Origin: Paucisalibacillus globulus
Lineage (GTDB): Bacteria > Bacillota > Bacilli > Bacillales > Amphibacillaceae
Direction of reading: 5' to 3'
Assembly: GCF_900184735.1 (NCBI RefSeq)
Contig: NZ_LT855387.1
Coordinates: 119,099 to 183,098 of the forward strand
DNA length: 64,000 nucleotides
A model generated the notes under the pieces. It saw nothing but the letters and a program-made list of their open reading frames with translations, searched no databases and was not told where the DNA came from. The translations under genes were made by a program, and so were the position numbers. This document shows, piece after piece, positions 1-9,362 of the stretch; the stretch's first letter is position 1; every line of letters begins with the position of its first letter.

Positions 1-243
1 AAACCAGCGCAGGCAGAATACGGAGACTCCTCGAAAATAAAGAACAATTTTCTTCGTGCGATGATTACGCTGACGAAGCATTCCTTGTCCTGCGGGAATA
101 GCACGTGTCCGAAGACCCCTAGAGAGGCGAACTTTCCTCGAGGAGGCTGAGGCCGGGCCCGCGGAAAGCGGAGTGTTCTGCCGGAGCGGTATTATACCAC
201 TATCATCTATAATAAAAATCACAGTCGTTACCGCGCAGTTTCT
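1..243 (-). repeat. GC-rich palindromic repeat element, copy 1 (one arm, cut by window edge)
   Basis: A GC-rich block in an AT-rich genome. It is the reverse complement of the left arm of the elements at 24304-24995 and 47671-48144 and ends at about 243 in the terminal inverted repeat (GTTACCGCGCAGTTTCT). The inner stem GGCAGAATAC near 13-22 can pair with GTGTTCTGCC near 173-182 through one G.U pair. The remaining arm should lie to the left of the window. It has no credible coding content. Boundaries are good to a few bases and no target-site duplication can be tested here. Confidence 0.8.
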
Positions 244-337
244 ATCAACTCAACAGTGAAAATACAACCCATCCGAGAGTATTCGTATAGTAAATGAGTT
301 AACAATTCTACTTCCTTGAACTCAAAGGTTTTAACCT

Positions 338-658
338 CTAGTCTTGCAGATTTGTAGTTGAAATGAACGGATTTAAAATCCCCTCTGGACTAGATAAACG
401 AAATGTTCCACCGACAAAATCTAGCTTCATATCTTCAGCAAAAAAGACAGATTGCATTTTATTAATAATTGTGGGCATACTAGCTGTTTTCACATCTATA
501 TGACTATCACCTTTATGGTCCACTAATCCAATAGTTGGCACCCCATTTACACCACATCCACAACCCACTGTATCGTAGCGAAGCAATAGATAGTTTTGAT
601 CACTTGTATTTAACTCGTTTATTTTATTAATTGCTTTATCTGTAATCGTTAACTCCAT
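338..658 (-). CDS. yqkB: YqkB-like protein, HesB/IscA-related fold
   Basis: A 106-residue protein resembling B. subtilis YqkB, a small member of the iron-sulfur biogenesis (HesB/IscA-like) superfamily. The visible signature is Cys-Gly-Cys-Gly at residues 33-36. The C-terminal Cys-x-Cys pair of true A-type Fe-S carriers is missing, so a cluster-carrier role is not shown. The start follows a good Shine-Dalgarno (AGGGGAG). It is the last gene of a leftward group with yqjQ and yqjP, 21 bases after yqjQ. The family assignment is firm; the function is unknown. Confidence 0.8.
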   Translation of the reverse strand: MELTITDKAINKINELNTSDQNYLLLRYDTVGCGCGVNGVPTIGLVDHKGDSHIDVKTASMPTIINKMQSVFFAEDMKLDFVGGTFRLSSPEGILNPFISTTNLQD

Positions 659-679
659 AATTATCTCCCCTACTTTTTA

Positions 680-1474
680 TTATTTTTTATTAAATTGTTT
701 CTTTAAAACTTTCTCCATCATACCAGGGAAGAGTTGATAAAATCTACTCCCAATATCCATCCACATCGGCATATTTATTTCACGTTTCTTAGAAAATAAG
801 TTCTCACATATTTTCAGGGCTACCTTCTCCGGGTCTAACATATATTTTTCTACATTTTGTTGGTAGTTACCTTCTGGGTCGGCATGAGAAAAGAAATTGG
901 TTTTAACTGGTCCTAAATTAACTGCCGTAACATTTATTTGATAGTCTGCCAATTCTTGACGTAATGCATTAGTAAAACCTAGAATTGCATGTTTGGTTGA
1001 TGCATATACTGCCGATTTTGGTGTCGATATTTTCCCTGCTTGTGAGGCAATATTTACGATATGACCACCTTTATTAGCTTTAAATTGCGGTATAAAGAGC
1101 TTTGTCATTCGTATGACTGCAAGTACATTTAAACGAAACATCAACTCAACATCCTGTACACTTGTATTCTCCACATATTGAAATACACCTGTACCGGCAT
1201 TATTTATAAGAGCGTGAATAACATCATGTTCACGGATGATGGAAGCAACCACTTCATCCATTTCAACATCATCTGTAAGATCCACTTTATAGTAAAACGC
1301 CCTAATATTATATTCCTCATTTATTTGCAATTGTAATTGTCGAAGTTTCTCAACCGAACGAGCTAACATGATAGGAGTTCCTCCATATGCTGCAATTCTT
1401 CTAACCAACATTTCCCCTATACCACTCGATGCACCTGTAACTACAACCTTTTTTCCTTGATAATCAATTTGCAT
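680..1474 (-). CDS. yqjQ: Short-chain dehydrogenase/reductase YqjQ
   Basis: A 264-residue classical SDR oxidoreductase. It shows the cofactor motif TGASSGIG at 13-20, NNAG at 91-94, and the catalytic Ser144, Tyr157 (YASTK) and Lys161. The substrate is unknown. The ATG at 1474 is chosen because a GGAG lies 12 bases upstream; the ATG at 1492 has its purine run directly against the codon, which is too close. The gene overlaps the stop of yqjP by 11 bases, so the two are translationally coupled. The C-terminus is basic and hydrophobic, which could favour membrane association. Confidence 0.85.
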   Translation of the reverse strand: MQIDYQGKKVVVTGASSGIGEMLVRRIAAYGGTPIMLARSVEKLRQLQLQINEEYNIRAFYYKVDLTDDVEMDEVVASIIREHDVIHALINNAGTGVFQYVENTSVQDVELMFRLNVLAVIRMTKLFIPQFKANKGGHIVNIASQAGKISTPKSAVYASTKHAILGFTNALRQELADYQINVTAVNLGPVKTNFFSHADPEGNYQQNVEKYMLDPEKVALKICENLFSKKREINMPMWMDIGSRFYQLFPGMMEKVLKKQFNKK

Positions 1475-2423
1475 GATAGAACAATACTCCATCCTCGATT
1501 GTTTTAGTAACCAATCCGATATCCTCTAAATAATCTAACTGCCCAATTGTTTCTGACATAGTTAAATCAATCTGTGTTTCATATTGTCTAGGGAAAACTT
1601 GTTCACATAATTGAAAAGCTGTTTGAGAATATTCCTTTAATAACCCTAGAACTTTATTAGCACGACTTTCTTGTTTGGCGAAACGAACAGGGATTACCTC
1701 ATTTACATTTGAAAATGTATTTCCATGTCCAGGTAGGACTATCTTAATATCTAATGATAAACATTTCTCTAAATTAGCCCGATATTGTAATAATGGTTTT
1801 GGTCGCTCTTTCTCCCCTATGTTTGGGGGTTCCATGATTGGATTCGGACTAATATGTTGCAATAGATGATCTCCACCTATAAATGTACCATCTTCTCGGA
1901 GAAATGATAGGTGACTTTGAGCATGCCCTTTTGTCTCCACTACCCTAAACTCTGAATGTCCTGGCAAGAAGTCACCTTCATCAATTCGATGCGTTAATCG
2001 TCCCAGTCCAGCCCAGTCCAATTGAGATTTTAATTTACGTAAATATGAACGAAAGCGCCGCGGAACACCATTTTCATCGAAATAATCATAATAAAACGCC
2101 TCAAAATGATTAAAATACTCTTCATCCCTTGTGAGCCAAGGATTCACATTTTCATGGCCAACAATATTGTCTGCTTTTTCAAACCGATCTATTAAACCAG
2201 TATGGTCTGGATGATGATGAGTTAAAATAATCTGCTCAATATCGGAAGGCTTGTATCCAATTTCTTTTAATTGGCTAACTATTGCATCCCATGCCGCCTC
2301 TGTTCGAACGCCTGCATCTATTAATGACAGAGTGTCTCCCTTCAAAAGATATACATGGGTATCCCCTACAGCAAATGGGGTTGGGACTGTTAATTGATGA
2401 ATAAACTTTTTAGCCACCACCAT
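1464..2423 (-). CDS. yqjP: Metallo-beta-lactamase-fold hydrolase YqjP
   Basis: A 319-residue MBL-fold hydrolase resembling B. subtilis YqjP. The zinc motif HxHxDH is at 69-74 (THHHPDH), followed by later ligands in KGHAQSH and GGDH and the terminal LPGHG motif. A C-terminal helical domain follows the MBL core. Start ATG with GAGGGGAA upstream. It is the first gene of the yqjP-yqjQ-yqkB leftward operon and is divergent from the glycerophosphodiesterase gene. The shared intergenic region holds a 16-bp palindrome and a FadR-like site. The substrate is not predictable. Confidence 0.85.
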   Translation of the reverse strand: MVVAKKFIHQLTVPTPFAVGDTHVYLLKGDTLSLIDAGVRTEAAWDAIVSQLKEIGYKPSDIEQIILTHHHPDHTGLIDRFEKADNIVGHENVNPWLTRDEEYFNHFEAFYYDYFDENGVPRRFRSYLRKLKSQLDWAGLGRLTHRIDEGDFLPGHSEFRVVETKGHAQSHLSFLREDGTFIGGDHLLQHISPNPIMEPPNIGEKERPKPLLQYRANLEKCLSLDIKIVLPGHGNTFSNVNEVIPVRFAKQESRANKVLGLLKEYSQTAFQLCEQVFPRQYETQIDLTMSETIGQLDYLEDIGLVTKTIEDGVLFYHAN

Positions 2424-2465
2424 CTTACTTCCCCTCGTTTCTAGAATTTATCTATACTCATAAAC

Positions 2466-2483
2466 TGAATAACCATTCATTCA
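2466..2483. promoter_or_regulatory. Candidate FadR-type operator
   Basis: The 18-base stretch TGAATAACCATTCATTCA matches 15 of 18 positions (one of them unspecified) of the Bacillus FadR consensus TGAATGAWTANTCATTCA, as I remember it. It lies between yqjP and the glycerophosphodiesterase gene. The right half is perfect and the left half is degenerate, so the assignment is tentative. Confidence 0.35.
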
Positions 2484-2492
2484 CTTATTTTA

Positions 2493-2508
2493 ATTTTAAC
2501 GTTAAAAT
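2493..2508. promoter_or_regulatory. Palindromic operator candidate, copy 1
   Basis: The perfect 16-bp palindrome ATTTTAACGTTAAAAT lies in the divergent yqjP/glycerophosphodiesterase promoter region. The same core occurs as a 20-bp perfect palindrome at 13528-13547, in another divergent region (mutase/Prli42-like). The shared sequence and promoter location suggest a common dimeric regulator, which I cannot name. Confidence 0.5.
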
Positions 2509-2608
2509 AAAGAGAAGTCACTTATGAAAACTTATAAGTTATTTTAACCTATGTATTTGTTGACTTTCCTTCTCTTTTCCAACAAAATCAATGCTAGAGG
2601 TGAATGAT

Positions 2609-3355
2609 TTGACTACCAAAATAATAGCCCACCGTGGGGCAAGTAAGTTAGCACCCGAAAATACAATGTATGCCTTTGAACTTGGTTATAAGTTTGGCGC
2701 AGAAGGCATTGAAACCGATGTCCAATTAACAAAAGATAACATTCCAGTGTTAATTCATGATGAAACAGTAAAGCGAACAACAAATGGCAATGGCTATGTA
2801 AAGGATTATACCTTTGACGAACTTAGTAAATTAGATGCTGGTTCTTGGTTCTCTCCTGAGTTTCATAATGCTAGAATAATATCACTTGAAGAATTCTTAA
2901 TTTGGATAAAACCAAAGGAACTTTACATTAATATTGAATTAAAAAATAATAAAATTGATTATAAGAACTTAGAGTCCATAGTTTATGACATGTTAAAGAA
3001 TCATAGATTACTCGAACGGACAACATTATCTACATTCAATCCGAATAGTGTAAGAAGATTGTTAAAGTACCAGAATAATATTGAAGTTGCTTTTCTTACA
3101 TCCAAAAAGAAACCTAACTTAGTGGAATATGCTAAGAATTTAGGAGCAAATGCACTTCATGTAAAATATCGATTAGTAAATCCGCAACTCATAGAGCAAG
3201 CACATGATAACAATATGCCTGTACGAGTATATACAGTAAATAACTACAAACCTATGATGCATTGTTTTAACCAAGATTGCGACGGGATCTTTACGGATGT
3301 TCCGTATAAGGCTCTCACCTTTCGAAAATTATTTCAGTTCAAAAAACAATTATAA
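2609..3355 (+). CDS. Glycerophosphodiester phosphodiesterase (YqiK/UgpQ-like)
   Basis: A 248-residue cytosolic GDPD-family TIM barrel, predicted to hydrolyse glycerophosphodiesters to glycerol 3-phosphate and an alcohol. Key residues: His8-Arg9, Glu18-Asn19, Glu35 and Asp37 (metal site), His50-Asp51, and the C-terminal DGIFTD motif. I start it at TTG 2609, because AGAGGTGA lies just upstream and the resulting N-terminus is the short one typical of the family. The ATG at 2591 has no ribosome-binding site, and GTG 2600 is a third option. It has no signal peptide. It lies 15 bases before namA and is probably co-transcribed with it. Confidence 0.85.
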   Translation: MTTKIIAHRGASKLAPENTMYAFELGYKFGAEGIETDVQLTKDNIPVLIHDETVKRTTNGNGYVKDYTFDELSKLDAGSWFSPEFHNARIISLEEFLIWIKPKELYINIELKNNKIDYKNLESIVYDMLKNHRLLERTTLSTFNPNSVRRLLKYQNNIEVAFLTSKKKPNLVEYAKNLGANALHVKYRLVNPQLIEQAHDNNMPVRVYTVNNYKPMMHCFNQDCDGIFTDVPYKALTFRKLFQFKKQL

Positions 3356-3370
3356 TTGGAGGACTTATAA

Positions 3371-4387
3371 ATGGCAAAATTATTCTCACCAATTACCTTT
3401 AAGGGTATGACTCTAAAAAATCGAATTGTGATGTCTCCAATGTGTATGTATTCATCCAAAAAGCAAGATGGAAAATTGACACCATTCCATATGACACATT
3501 ACATCTCTCGTGCTGTGGGTGGAGTAGGGTTAGTTATTCTTGAAGCAACAGCAGTAGAACAAGCAGGTCGAATATCTGCACAAGATTTAGGAATTTGGGA
3601 TGAAGAACAGGTTCAAGGCTATAAAGAACTAGTTGAACAAATTCACGTATATGGAGCTAAAGCTGGTATCCAGCTTGCTCATGCAGGAAGGAAAGCTCAG
3701 GATGAAGAAATCACCTATGCCCCTTCCCCATTATCCTTTAACGAAAAATTCAAAGTACCAACAGAACTAACTACATCCGGTATTAATAGAATTGTTGAGG
3801 CATTCGGAAATGGAGCTAGACGGGCCCAAGAGTCAGGTTTTGATATGGTTGAAATTCATGCCGCTCACGGTTATTTAATTAACCAATTTTTATCTCCATT
3901 ATCCAATCATCGTACTGATGCATATGGCGGAAGTCGAGAGAATCGTTTTCGTTTCCTTAAAGAAATAACAGAGATTGTGAAAAATGAGTTCGATGGGCCA
4001 GTCTTTGTACGCATATCTGCTGATGAATATCATAAAGATGGAAATACAATGGACGATTTTGTATACATTACCTCTAAATTAAAAGAAATGGACATTGATT
4101 TGATTGATTGTAGTACCGGAGGGGTAGTACCAGCAAAAATAAATGTCTATCCGGGTTATCAAGTGAAACATTGTGAAACAATCAAAGGTGCAACTGGTAT
4201 GCCAACCGGTGCAGTAGGCTTAATTACATCGGGTATACAAGCTGAAGAAATTCTTCAAAATGACCGAGCTAATCTTATTTTTATTGGAAGGTCATTGTTA
4301 AAAAATCCTTACTGGGCTAAACAAGCAGCAGATGAATTAGCATTTCCACTAAATGCTCCAAATCAATATACACGTGGATGGAATTAG
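3371..4387 (+). CDS. namA: NADPH dehydrogenase NamA (old yellow enzyme, YqjM)
   Basis: A 338-residue FMN-dependent ene-reductase of the YqjM class that reduces activated C=C bonds with NADPH. Features: Cys25 and Tyr27 in the N-terminal PMCMYSS segment (equivalent to the redox-modulating Cys26/Tyr28 of B. subtilis YqjM), the substrate-binding His pair in EIHAAHGYL (about 163-168), and the C-terminal [11 protein letters not shown] phosphate-binding segment. Start ATG with TTGGAGGA upstream. It sits in a rightward run with the glycerophosphodiesterase, rnz and aldehyde dehydrogenase genes. Confidence 0.93.
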   Translation: MAKLFSPITFKGMTLKNRIVMSPMCMYSSKKQDGKLTPFHMTHYISRAVGGVGLVILEATAVEQAGRISAQDLGIWDEEQVQGYKELVEQIHVYGAKAGIQLAHAGRKAQDEEITYAPSPLSFNEKFKVPTELTTSGINRIVEAFGNGARRAQESGFDMVEIHAAHGYLINQFLSPLSNHRTDAYGGSRENRFRFLKEITEIVKNEFDGPVFVRISADEYHKDGNTMDDFVYITSKLKEMDIDLIDCSTGGVVPAKINVYPGYQVKHCETIKGATGMPTGAVGLITSGIQAEEILQNDRANLIFIGRSLLKNPYWAKQAADELAFPLNAPNQYTRGWN

Positions 4388-4397
4388 GAGGAATACC

Positions 4398-5321
4398 ATG
4401 GAGTTATTTTTTCTAGGGACGGGTTCTGGTGTGCCTTCGAAAGAGAGAAATGTCTCAAGCGTAGCACTTATGTTGCTACAAGAAATTAATAGTATATGGT
4501 TATTTGATTGTGGTGAAGCAACACAACATCAAATCTTACACACTTCCATAAAGCCACGAAAAATAAATAAAATTTTTATTACCCATATGCATGGGGATCA
4601 CATTTTTGGCCTACCGGGATTGTTAAGCTCTCGTTCTTTCCAAGGGGGCAAGGATGAGTTGGTTATCTATGGTCCTAAAGGAATTGAAGAGTATGTACAA
4701 ACAAGTTTAGAGCTAAGTGGAACCCATTTAACCTACCCCCTTCAATTCGTGACTATTGATGAAGGAATGATATTTGAAGATGAACATTTTGTCATATACT
4801 GTAAAAAATTAGTACATGGTGTGCCTAGTTATGGTTTCCGTATTGAAGAAAAAGATAAGCCTGGTGAATTACAAGTTGATAAGTTAAAAGCGGTTGGAAT
4901 AGAACCAGGCCCGATTTATAGTAAAATTAAAGAGAATCAAGTTACCATTTTAGAGGATGGTCGAAAAATCCATCGGGACGATTATTTAGGAGCAGATAAG
5001 GTTGGAAGACGCCTTGCGATTCTAGGCGATACAAAGTCAACCGAACAGAATGAAAGTTTTGTAAAGGATGTTGATTTACTAGTTCATGAAGCAACTTTTG
5101 ATAAAGAAAAAGTTGACTTAGCAAAAGAATATTATCATTCGACAACCGAACAAGCTGCAAAATTAGCTAAAGATGGTAATGTAAAACGGCTAGTATTAAA
5201 TCACGTTTCTTCCAGATACCAGGAAAATGATATATTGGAACTATTAAACGAAGCACAAGAGATTTTTCCAAATACAGAGATTGCATCTGACTTCTATCAG
5301 GTACGTATCCCTTCCAATTAA
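4398..5321 (+). CDS. rnz: Ribonuclease Z
   Basis: A 307-residue tRNase Z that removes the 3' trailer of tRNA precursors lacking an encoded CCA. The zinc motif HMHGDH is at 63-68, later ligands are in [12 protein letters not shown] and NHVSSRY, and an exosite-arm segment follows the catalytic half. The ATG at 4398 follows AGGAGG at a normal distance and gives the same length as the B. subtilis protein; extending to 4353 would read into the end of namA. It lies 10 bases after namA. Confidence 0.93.
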   Translation: MELFFLGTGSGVPSKERNVSSVALMLLQEINSIWLFDCGEATQHQILHTSIKPRKINKIFITHMHGDHIFGLPGLLSSRSFQGGKDELVIYGPKGIEEYVQTSLELSGTHLTYPLQFVTIDEGMIFEDEHFVIYCKKLVHGVPSYGFRIEEKDKPGELQVDKLKAVGIEPGPIYSKIKENQVTILEDGRKIHRDDYLGADKVGRRLAILGDTKSTEQNESFVKDVDLLVHEATFDKEKVDLAKEYYHSTTEQAAKLAKDGNVKRLVLNHVSSRYQENDILELLNEAQEIFPNTEIASDFYQVRIPSN

Positions 5322-5334
5322 AAGGAGTGGTATG

Positions 5335-6708
5335 ATGGTACAAATTAAAGAAATAGTTCAAGCTCAACGTGACTTTTACTTATCAGGAGCTACAAAAAGC
5401 TATAAATTCCGCATAGATATGCTCCGTTCACTACGAAGTATGCTAGAGAAATATGAAAAAAGTATATACAAGGCATTGAAACAAGATTTAAATAAATCAA
5501 CCTTTGATACTTTTACGACTGAACTAGGTTTTCTGTACAATGAAATAAAACATACCGAAAGTAACTTAAAAGAGTGGATGAAGGATGAGGCAATAGATGC
5601 ACCGCTTACACATAAAGGAACAAAAAACTTTATAAGAAAAGAACCATATGGGGTTTCATTAATCATTTCACCTTGGAATTATCCTTTGCAATTGGCAATT
5701 GCTCCGGCTATTGGTGCTATCGCTGCAGGTAATACAGTGGTGATTAAACCATCCGAATATAGTCCATCAACTTCCTCACTTCTAGCAAAGATAATTAGAG
5801 ACACATTTGATCCAAAGTTTCTTGCTGTTGTGCAAGGTGCGAAGGATGTTAGCCAAGAACTATTAAACCAACGATTTGATTATATATTTTTCACTGGAAG
5901 TACATCCGTAGGTAAGGTAATTATGCGTGAAGCAAGTAAATACCTAACTCCAGTTACATTGGAGCTTGGAGGTAAGAGTCCCGCTATCATTGACAAAGAT
6001 GCCAATGTAACCTTAACAGCTAAACGTATTGCCTGGGGTAAGTTCACAAATGCAGGGCAAACATGTGTTGCACCTGATTATCTTTATGTGCACGACGATA
6101 TAAAAGAGAAACTTCTAAAAGAAATGAAAAAACAAATTAAAAAGATGTACAGTAAAAATGCACTTCAATATGAAAAATACGTGCGCATAATTAATCAGAA
6201 CCACTTTAATCGGTTGTCGGCATATTTATCGAATGGGACGATTGTCTATGGTGGAGATGTAGATCAAGAACAATTGAAAATAGAACCAACCATACTTGAC
6301 TCCATAACTTGGGATGATCCCGTTATGCAGGATGAAATATTCGGTCCAATTTTACCTGTTCTTACATTCAAAAAAATTGATGACGTAATATCAGAGCTCA
6401 AACACCTCGAAAAACCTTTGGCACTTTATTACTTTGGCGAAAAAGAGAAGAATCAAGAAAAAGTGATGAATAGCCTTTCATTTGGCGGGGGTTGTGTGAA
6501 TGATACCTTATATCACTTAGCTAATCCAAATTTACCGTTTGGTGGTGTAGGTCAAAGCGGTATGGGGGCATATCATGGCAAGAATAGTTTCGACACTTTT
6601 TCCCATCACAAAAGCATCTTAAAACAAACTACTAAATTTGATATACCGCTTCGTTACCCAGGTAGTGGGAAGTTAGCATTTTCGATTATCAAGAAGCTTA
6701 TGAAGTAG
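5335..6708 (+). CDS. Aldehyde dehydrogenase, class 3-like (YwdH type)
   Basis: A 457-residue NAD(P)-dependent aldehyde dehydrogenase of the compact class-3/fatty-aldehyde type. Landmarks: WNYP at 114-117, FTGST at 186-190, the general base Glu210 in ELGGKSP and the nucleophile Cys244 in NAGQTC. The C-terminus ends in a basic hydrophobic helix (SIIKKLMK), as in membrane-associated fatty-aldehyde dehydrogenases. The ATG at 5335 has AAAGGAG seven bases upstream; the ATG at 5332 is equally possible. The substrate is inferred as a long-chain or general aldehyde. A strong terminator follows. Confidence 0.88.
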   Translation: MVQIKEIVQAQRDFYLSGATKSYKFRIDMLRSLRSMLEKYEKSIYKALKQDLNKSTFDTFTTELGFLYNEIKHTESNLKEWMKDEAIDAPLTHKGTKNFIRKEPYGVSLIISPWNYPLQLAIAPAIGAIAAGNTVVIKPSEYSPSTSSLLAKIIRDTFDPKFLAVVQGAKDVSQELLNQRFDYIFFTGSTSVGKVIMREASKYLTPVTLELGGKSPAIIDKDANVTLTAKRIAWGKFTNAGQTCVAPDYLYVHDDIKEKLLKEMKKQIKKMYSKNALQYEKYVRIINQNHFNRLSAYLSNGTIVYGGDVDQEQLKIEPTILDSITWDDPVMQDEIFGPILPVLTFKKIDDVISELKHLEKPLALYYFGEKEKNQEKVMNSLSFGGGCVNDTLYHLANPNLPFGGVGQSGMGAYHGKNSFDTFSHHKSILKQTTKFDIPLRYPGSGKLAFSIIKKLMK

Positions 6709-6715
6709 GAAGCAA

Positions 6716-6750
6716 AAAAGAAGGACAGTCTACCCGACTGTCCTTCTTTT
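6716..6750. terminator. Bidirectional rho-independent terminator
   Basis: A perfect 15-bp stem (core GAAGGACAGTC/GACTGTCCTTC) with a five-base loop, flanked by A- and T-runs. It separates the rightward aldehyde dehydrogenase gene from leftward dinB. Confidence 0.88.
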
Positions 6751-6827
6751 AGTTTCAGGACCTATTAACCAAATAAATTTCTTTATCTAATGGTATTTGT
6801 ATTCAAGAGTATACTAGTACTAGCATC

Positions 6828-8063
6828 TTAATTTCTAAAATCATCCAAAAAGTCTTTTTGAAAACTAGTTCTTGGTTGCTCTTTAAATTCTTCCTTTACC
6901 TCAATAAAAGGATTCTTCCCTAGCTTTTGTGTTAGTTCTTCAATTGCGGAATATAGCTTTTCCTTTTCAGCGTCTTTCTTGTAAGTAAATAAATCTAGTT
7001 GTTGTACGATATTCTGCTTCTCTTCTACGTCCTGAACAGTTATTCCGAGTAATCGAATTGGTTCCTTACTCCAGTGTAAATCAAAAAGTTCTAGAGCTAC
7101 TTTGAGTATATCTTCTTTTCTATCAATAAAACTAGGTAATTTTTTGCTACGGGTAATCGTTTTTCTATCATGGTACCTAACTGTAATCTGTATAGATCGC
7201 CCTGCTACTTGTTTACGCTTCATCCTAATCTCAACATTGTCTGCAAGCGAAGAGAATAGACCTTTTATTTCAATCTCATCCGTCGTATCCATTGGCAATG
7301 TTTCAGAACTACCAATACTCTTAAACTCATTTACTGCATCTGGGTCAACTGGTCTAAGATCCACACCATTAGCACGATTCTTTAATCGTTCTCCATTAAT
7401 CCCCAGTATTTGTTTTAACCTGTATACATCCGCTTCTGCAAGGTCACCAATTGTATGAACATCAATCGCATTTAATTTTTCTGCTGTTTTTTGTCCGATA
7501 CCATACATTTCCCCAACAGGTAATGGCCATAGCTTCAATGGAATGTCTCGTTTACGAAGAACAGTAATTCCCATAGGCTTTTTCATATCGGAAGCCATTT
7601 TTGCTAGAAATTTATTGGGGGCAATTCCTATACTACATGGAAGGTCTAGTTCTTTCTTAATTTTTTGTTGTAAATATTCTGCTAATCGAATCGTCTTTTC
7701 GGCCTGGATTGCTTCCGTAACATCCATATAGCCCTCATCTATTGAAACCGGCTCAACAAAAGGAGTGATACTATACAGGATTTTAAATATCTCACGAGAT
7801 GCATTTCGATATCGTTCAAAATTCGGACGAACCACCAGCAATTCTGGGCATAGTTTCTTTGCTTGCCAAACAGGCATCGTTGTTTTTACCCCTTTTGCTC
7901 TAGCTTCATAATTACTGGTAATAATAATTCCTCTTCGCTCTTCAGGATTACCAGCAACAGCTAAAGGTTTCCCCATTAATTCTTTGTTATAAGCCGTCTC
8001 AACCGATGCATAAAAGCTATTCATATCTAAGTGAAATATAATTCGAGCTTTATTTACCTTCAT
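6828..8063 (-). CDS. dinB: DNA polymerase IV (Y family)
   Basis: A 411-residue Y-family translesion polymerase, similar to B. subtilis YqjH/PolY1. Catalytic acids: Asp13 (HLDMNSFY) and Asp109-Glu110 (SIDEGY). The palm, fingers, thumb and little-finger domains are all present. A beta-clamp-binding QLDLF motif lies at 355-359, about 50 residues before the end. The ATG at 8063 is preferred, with AAGGTG nine bases upstream; the GTG at 8075 lies inside that ribosome-binding site. It is a single-gene unit with a terminator behind it. No clear LexA box was seen upstream. Confidence 0.9.
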   Translation of the reverse strand: MKVNKARIIFHLDMNSFYASVETAYNKELMGKPLAVAGNPEERRGIIITSNYEARAKGVKTTMPVWQAKKLCPELLVVRPNFERYRNASREIFKILYSITPFVEPVSIDEGYMDVTEAIQAEKTIRLAEYLQQKIKKELDLPCSIGIAPNKFLAKMASDMKKPMGITVLRKRDIPLKLWPLPVGEMYGIGQKTAEKLNAIDVHTIGDLAEADVYRLKQILGINGERLKNRANGVDLRPVDPDAVNEFKSIGSSETLPMDTTDEIEIKGLFSSLADNVEIRMKRKQVAGRSIQITVRYHDRKTITRSKKLPSFIDRKEDILKVALELFDLHWSKEPIRLLGITVQDVEEKQNIVQQLDLFTYKKDAEKEKLYSAIEELTQKLGKNPFIEVKEEFKEQPRTSFQKDFLDDFRN

Positions 8064-8172
8064 CCAATTAGACACCTTTCCGAACAGTTGTTTCCTACCT
8101 AAATTTATTATATCACAATTTAATTAATCTCCTTAGGTTACAGATTTTGTTTCTAAAGTATCAACCAACAAA

Positions 8173-8204
8173 AAAGGCTACTGATAAACTTTACAGTAGC
8201 CTTT
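8173..8204 (-). terminator. Terminator after yqjE-like peptidase
   Basis: An 11-bp perfect stem (AAAGGCTACTG/CAGTAGCCTTT) just downstream of the leftward peptidase stop, followed by T-rich sequence on the minus strand. It ends the mutase-carboxyltransferase-peptidase transcript. Confidence 0.8.
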
Positions 8205-8216
8205 ACATATAATTAT

Positions 8217-9344
8217 TTACTTACTTGTCACCGCAACTTCTTGTATAATTGCTGTCACTAGTTCGGTAACTTTAATTAACTCACTAACCGGAATTCGTTC
8301 ATTTGTAGTATGAATTTCCTCATAACCTACAGCAAGGTTAACAGTTGGAATTCCAAATCCAGCGATAACGTTGGCATCACTACCTCCACCGCTCTGGAGA
8401 AGTTTACTTTCTCTACCAATAGATGAAGAAGCTCGTCTCGCTACTTCTACTACTTCATCTCCTTCTCCTTGCTTAAATCCAGGATACATAACCTTTATGT
8501 CAACTATTGCTTCCCCGCCCATTTCTTTTGCGGTTGATTCGAAAGCCTCTTTCATCTTTGCCACTTGTGCTTCCATTTTTTCCGGCACAAGAGAACGTGC
8601 TTCAGCAAGAATTTCAACATGGTCCACAACGATATTCGTTTGCTTTCCACCTTCAAAACGGCCAATATTCGCTGTAGTTTCCTCATCGATACGTCCTAAC
8701 GGCATTTTAGCAATCGCCTTAGCAGCAATGGTAATTGCAGAAATACCTTTCTCAGGGGCAACTCCAGCATGAGCAGTTTTTCCTTTTATAATTGTATTAA
8801 TCTTCGCTTGTGTTGGAGCAGCTACAATAATATCTCCAACCTCTCCGTTACTATCAAGCGCATATCCGAATTTAGCATGAATAGTTTTGGGGTCGAGTGC
8901 TTTTGCACCAACTAAACCTGACTCTTCTCCAACCGTAATAACAAATTGAACATCACCATGCTCAATATTGTTCTCTTTTATAGTACGAATTGCTTCGAAC
9001 ATTGCTGCAAGACCAGCTTTATCATCAGATCCTAAAATTGTAGTACCGTCAGAGACAATATATCCATCTTTTATGGATGGTTTAATTCCCTTACCAGGAA
9101 CCACTGTGTCCATATGAGATGTAAAATATATCGTATCTGCATCTTTTTTCGTTCCCTTTAACGTACAGATCAAATTGTTTGCTCCATGACCTGTTATTTC
9201 TTTTGCATTATCTTCTACCACTTCTAAGCCCAAATCCGAAAATTTCTTTTTCAAAACTTCTGCTATCTCTGCTTCAAAACCTGTCTCAGAATCAACCTGA
9301 ACAAGTTCCATAAATTCATTTACTAGCCTATCTTGATTTACCAT
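8217..9344 (-). CDS. yqjE: M20-family peptidase, tripeptidase T-like (YqjE)
   Basis: A 375-residue zinc peptidase of the PepT/YqjE group, expected to release an N-terminal residue from short peptides in the cytosol. Metal and catalytic residues: His77 and Asp79 (SHMDT), Asp107 or Asp108 (GSDDKAG), Glu140-Glu141 (GEESG), a later DSNGE segment and the C-terminal His in EEIHTTNE. A lid/dimerisation domain is inserted at about 185-290. ATG with ATAGGAGGT upstream. It is the last gene after the methylmalonyl-CoA module, 18 bases from the carboxyltransferase, the same neighbourhood as in B. subtilis (yqjE-yqjD). Confidence 0.88.
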   Translation of the reverse strand: MVNQDRLVNEFMELVQVDSETGFEAEIAEVLKKKFSDLGLEVVEDNAKEITGHGANNLICTLKGTKKDADTIYFTSHMDTVVPGKGIKPSIKDGYIVSDGTTILGSDDKAGLAAMFEAIRTIKENNIEHGDVQFVITVGEESGLVGAKALDPKTIHAKFGYALDSNGEVGDIIVAAPTQAKINTIIKGKTAHAGVAPEKGISAITIAAKAIAKMPLGRIDEETTANIGRFEGGKQTNIVVDHVEILAEARSLVPEKMEAQVAKMKEAFESTAKEMGGEAIVDIKVMYPGFKQGEGDEVVEVARRASSSIGRESKLLQSGGGSDANVIAGFGIPTVNLAVGYEEIHTTNERIPVSELIKVTELVTAIIQEVAVTSK

Positions 9345-9362
9345 TTGATATAACCTCCTATG

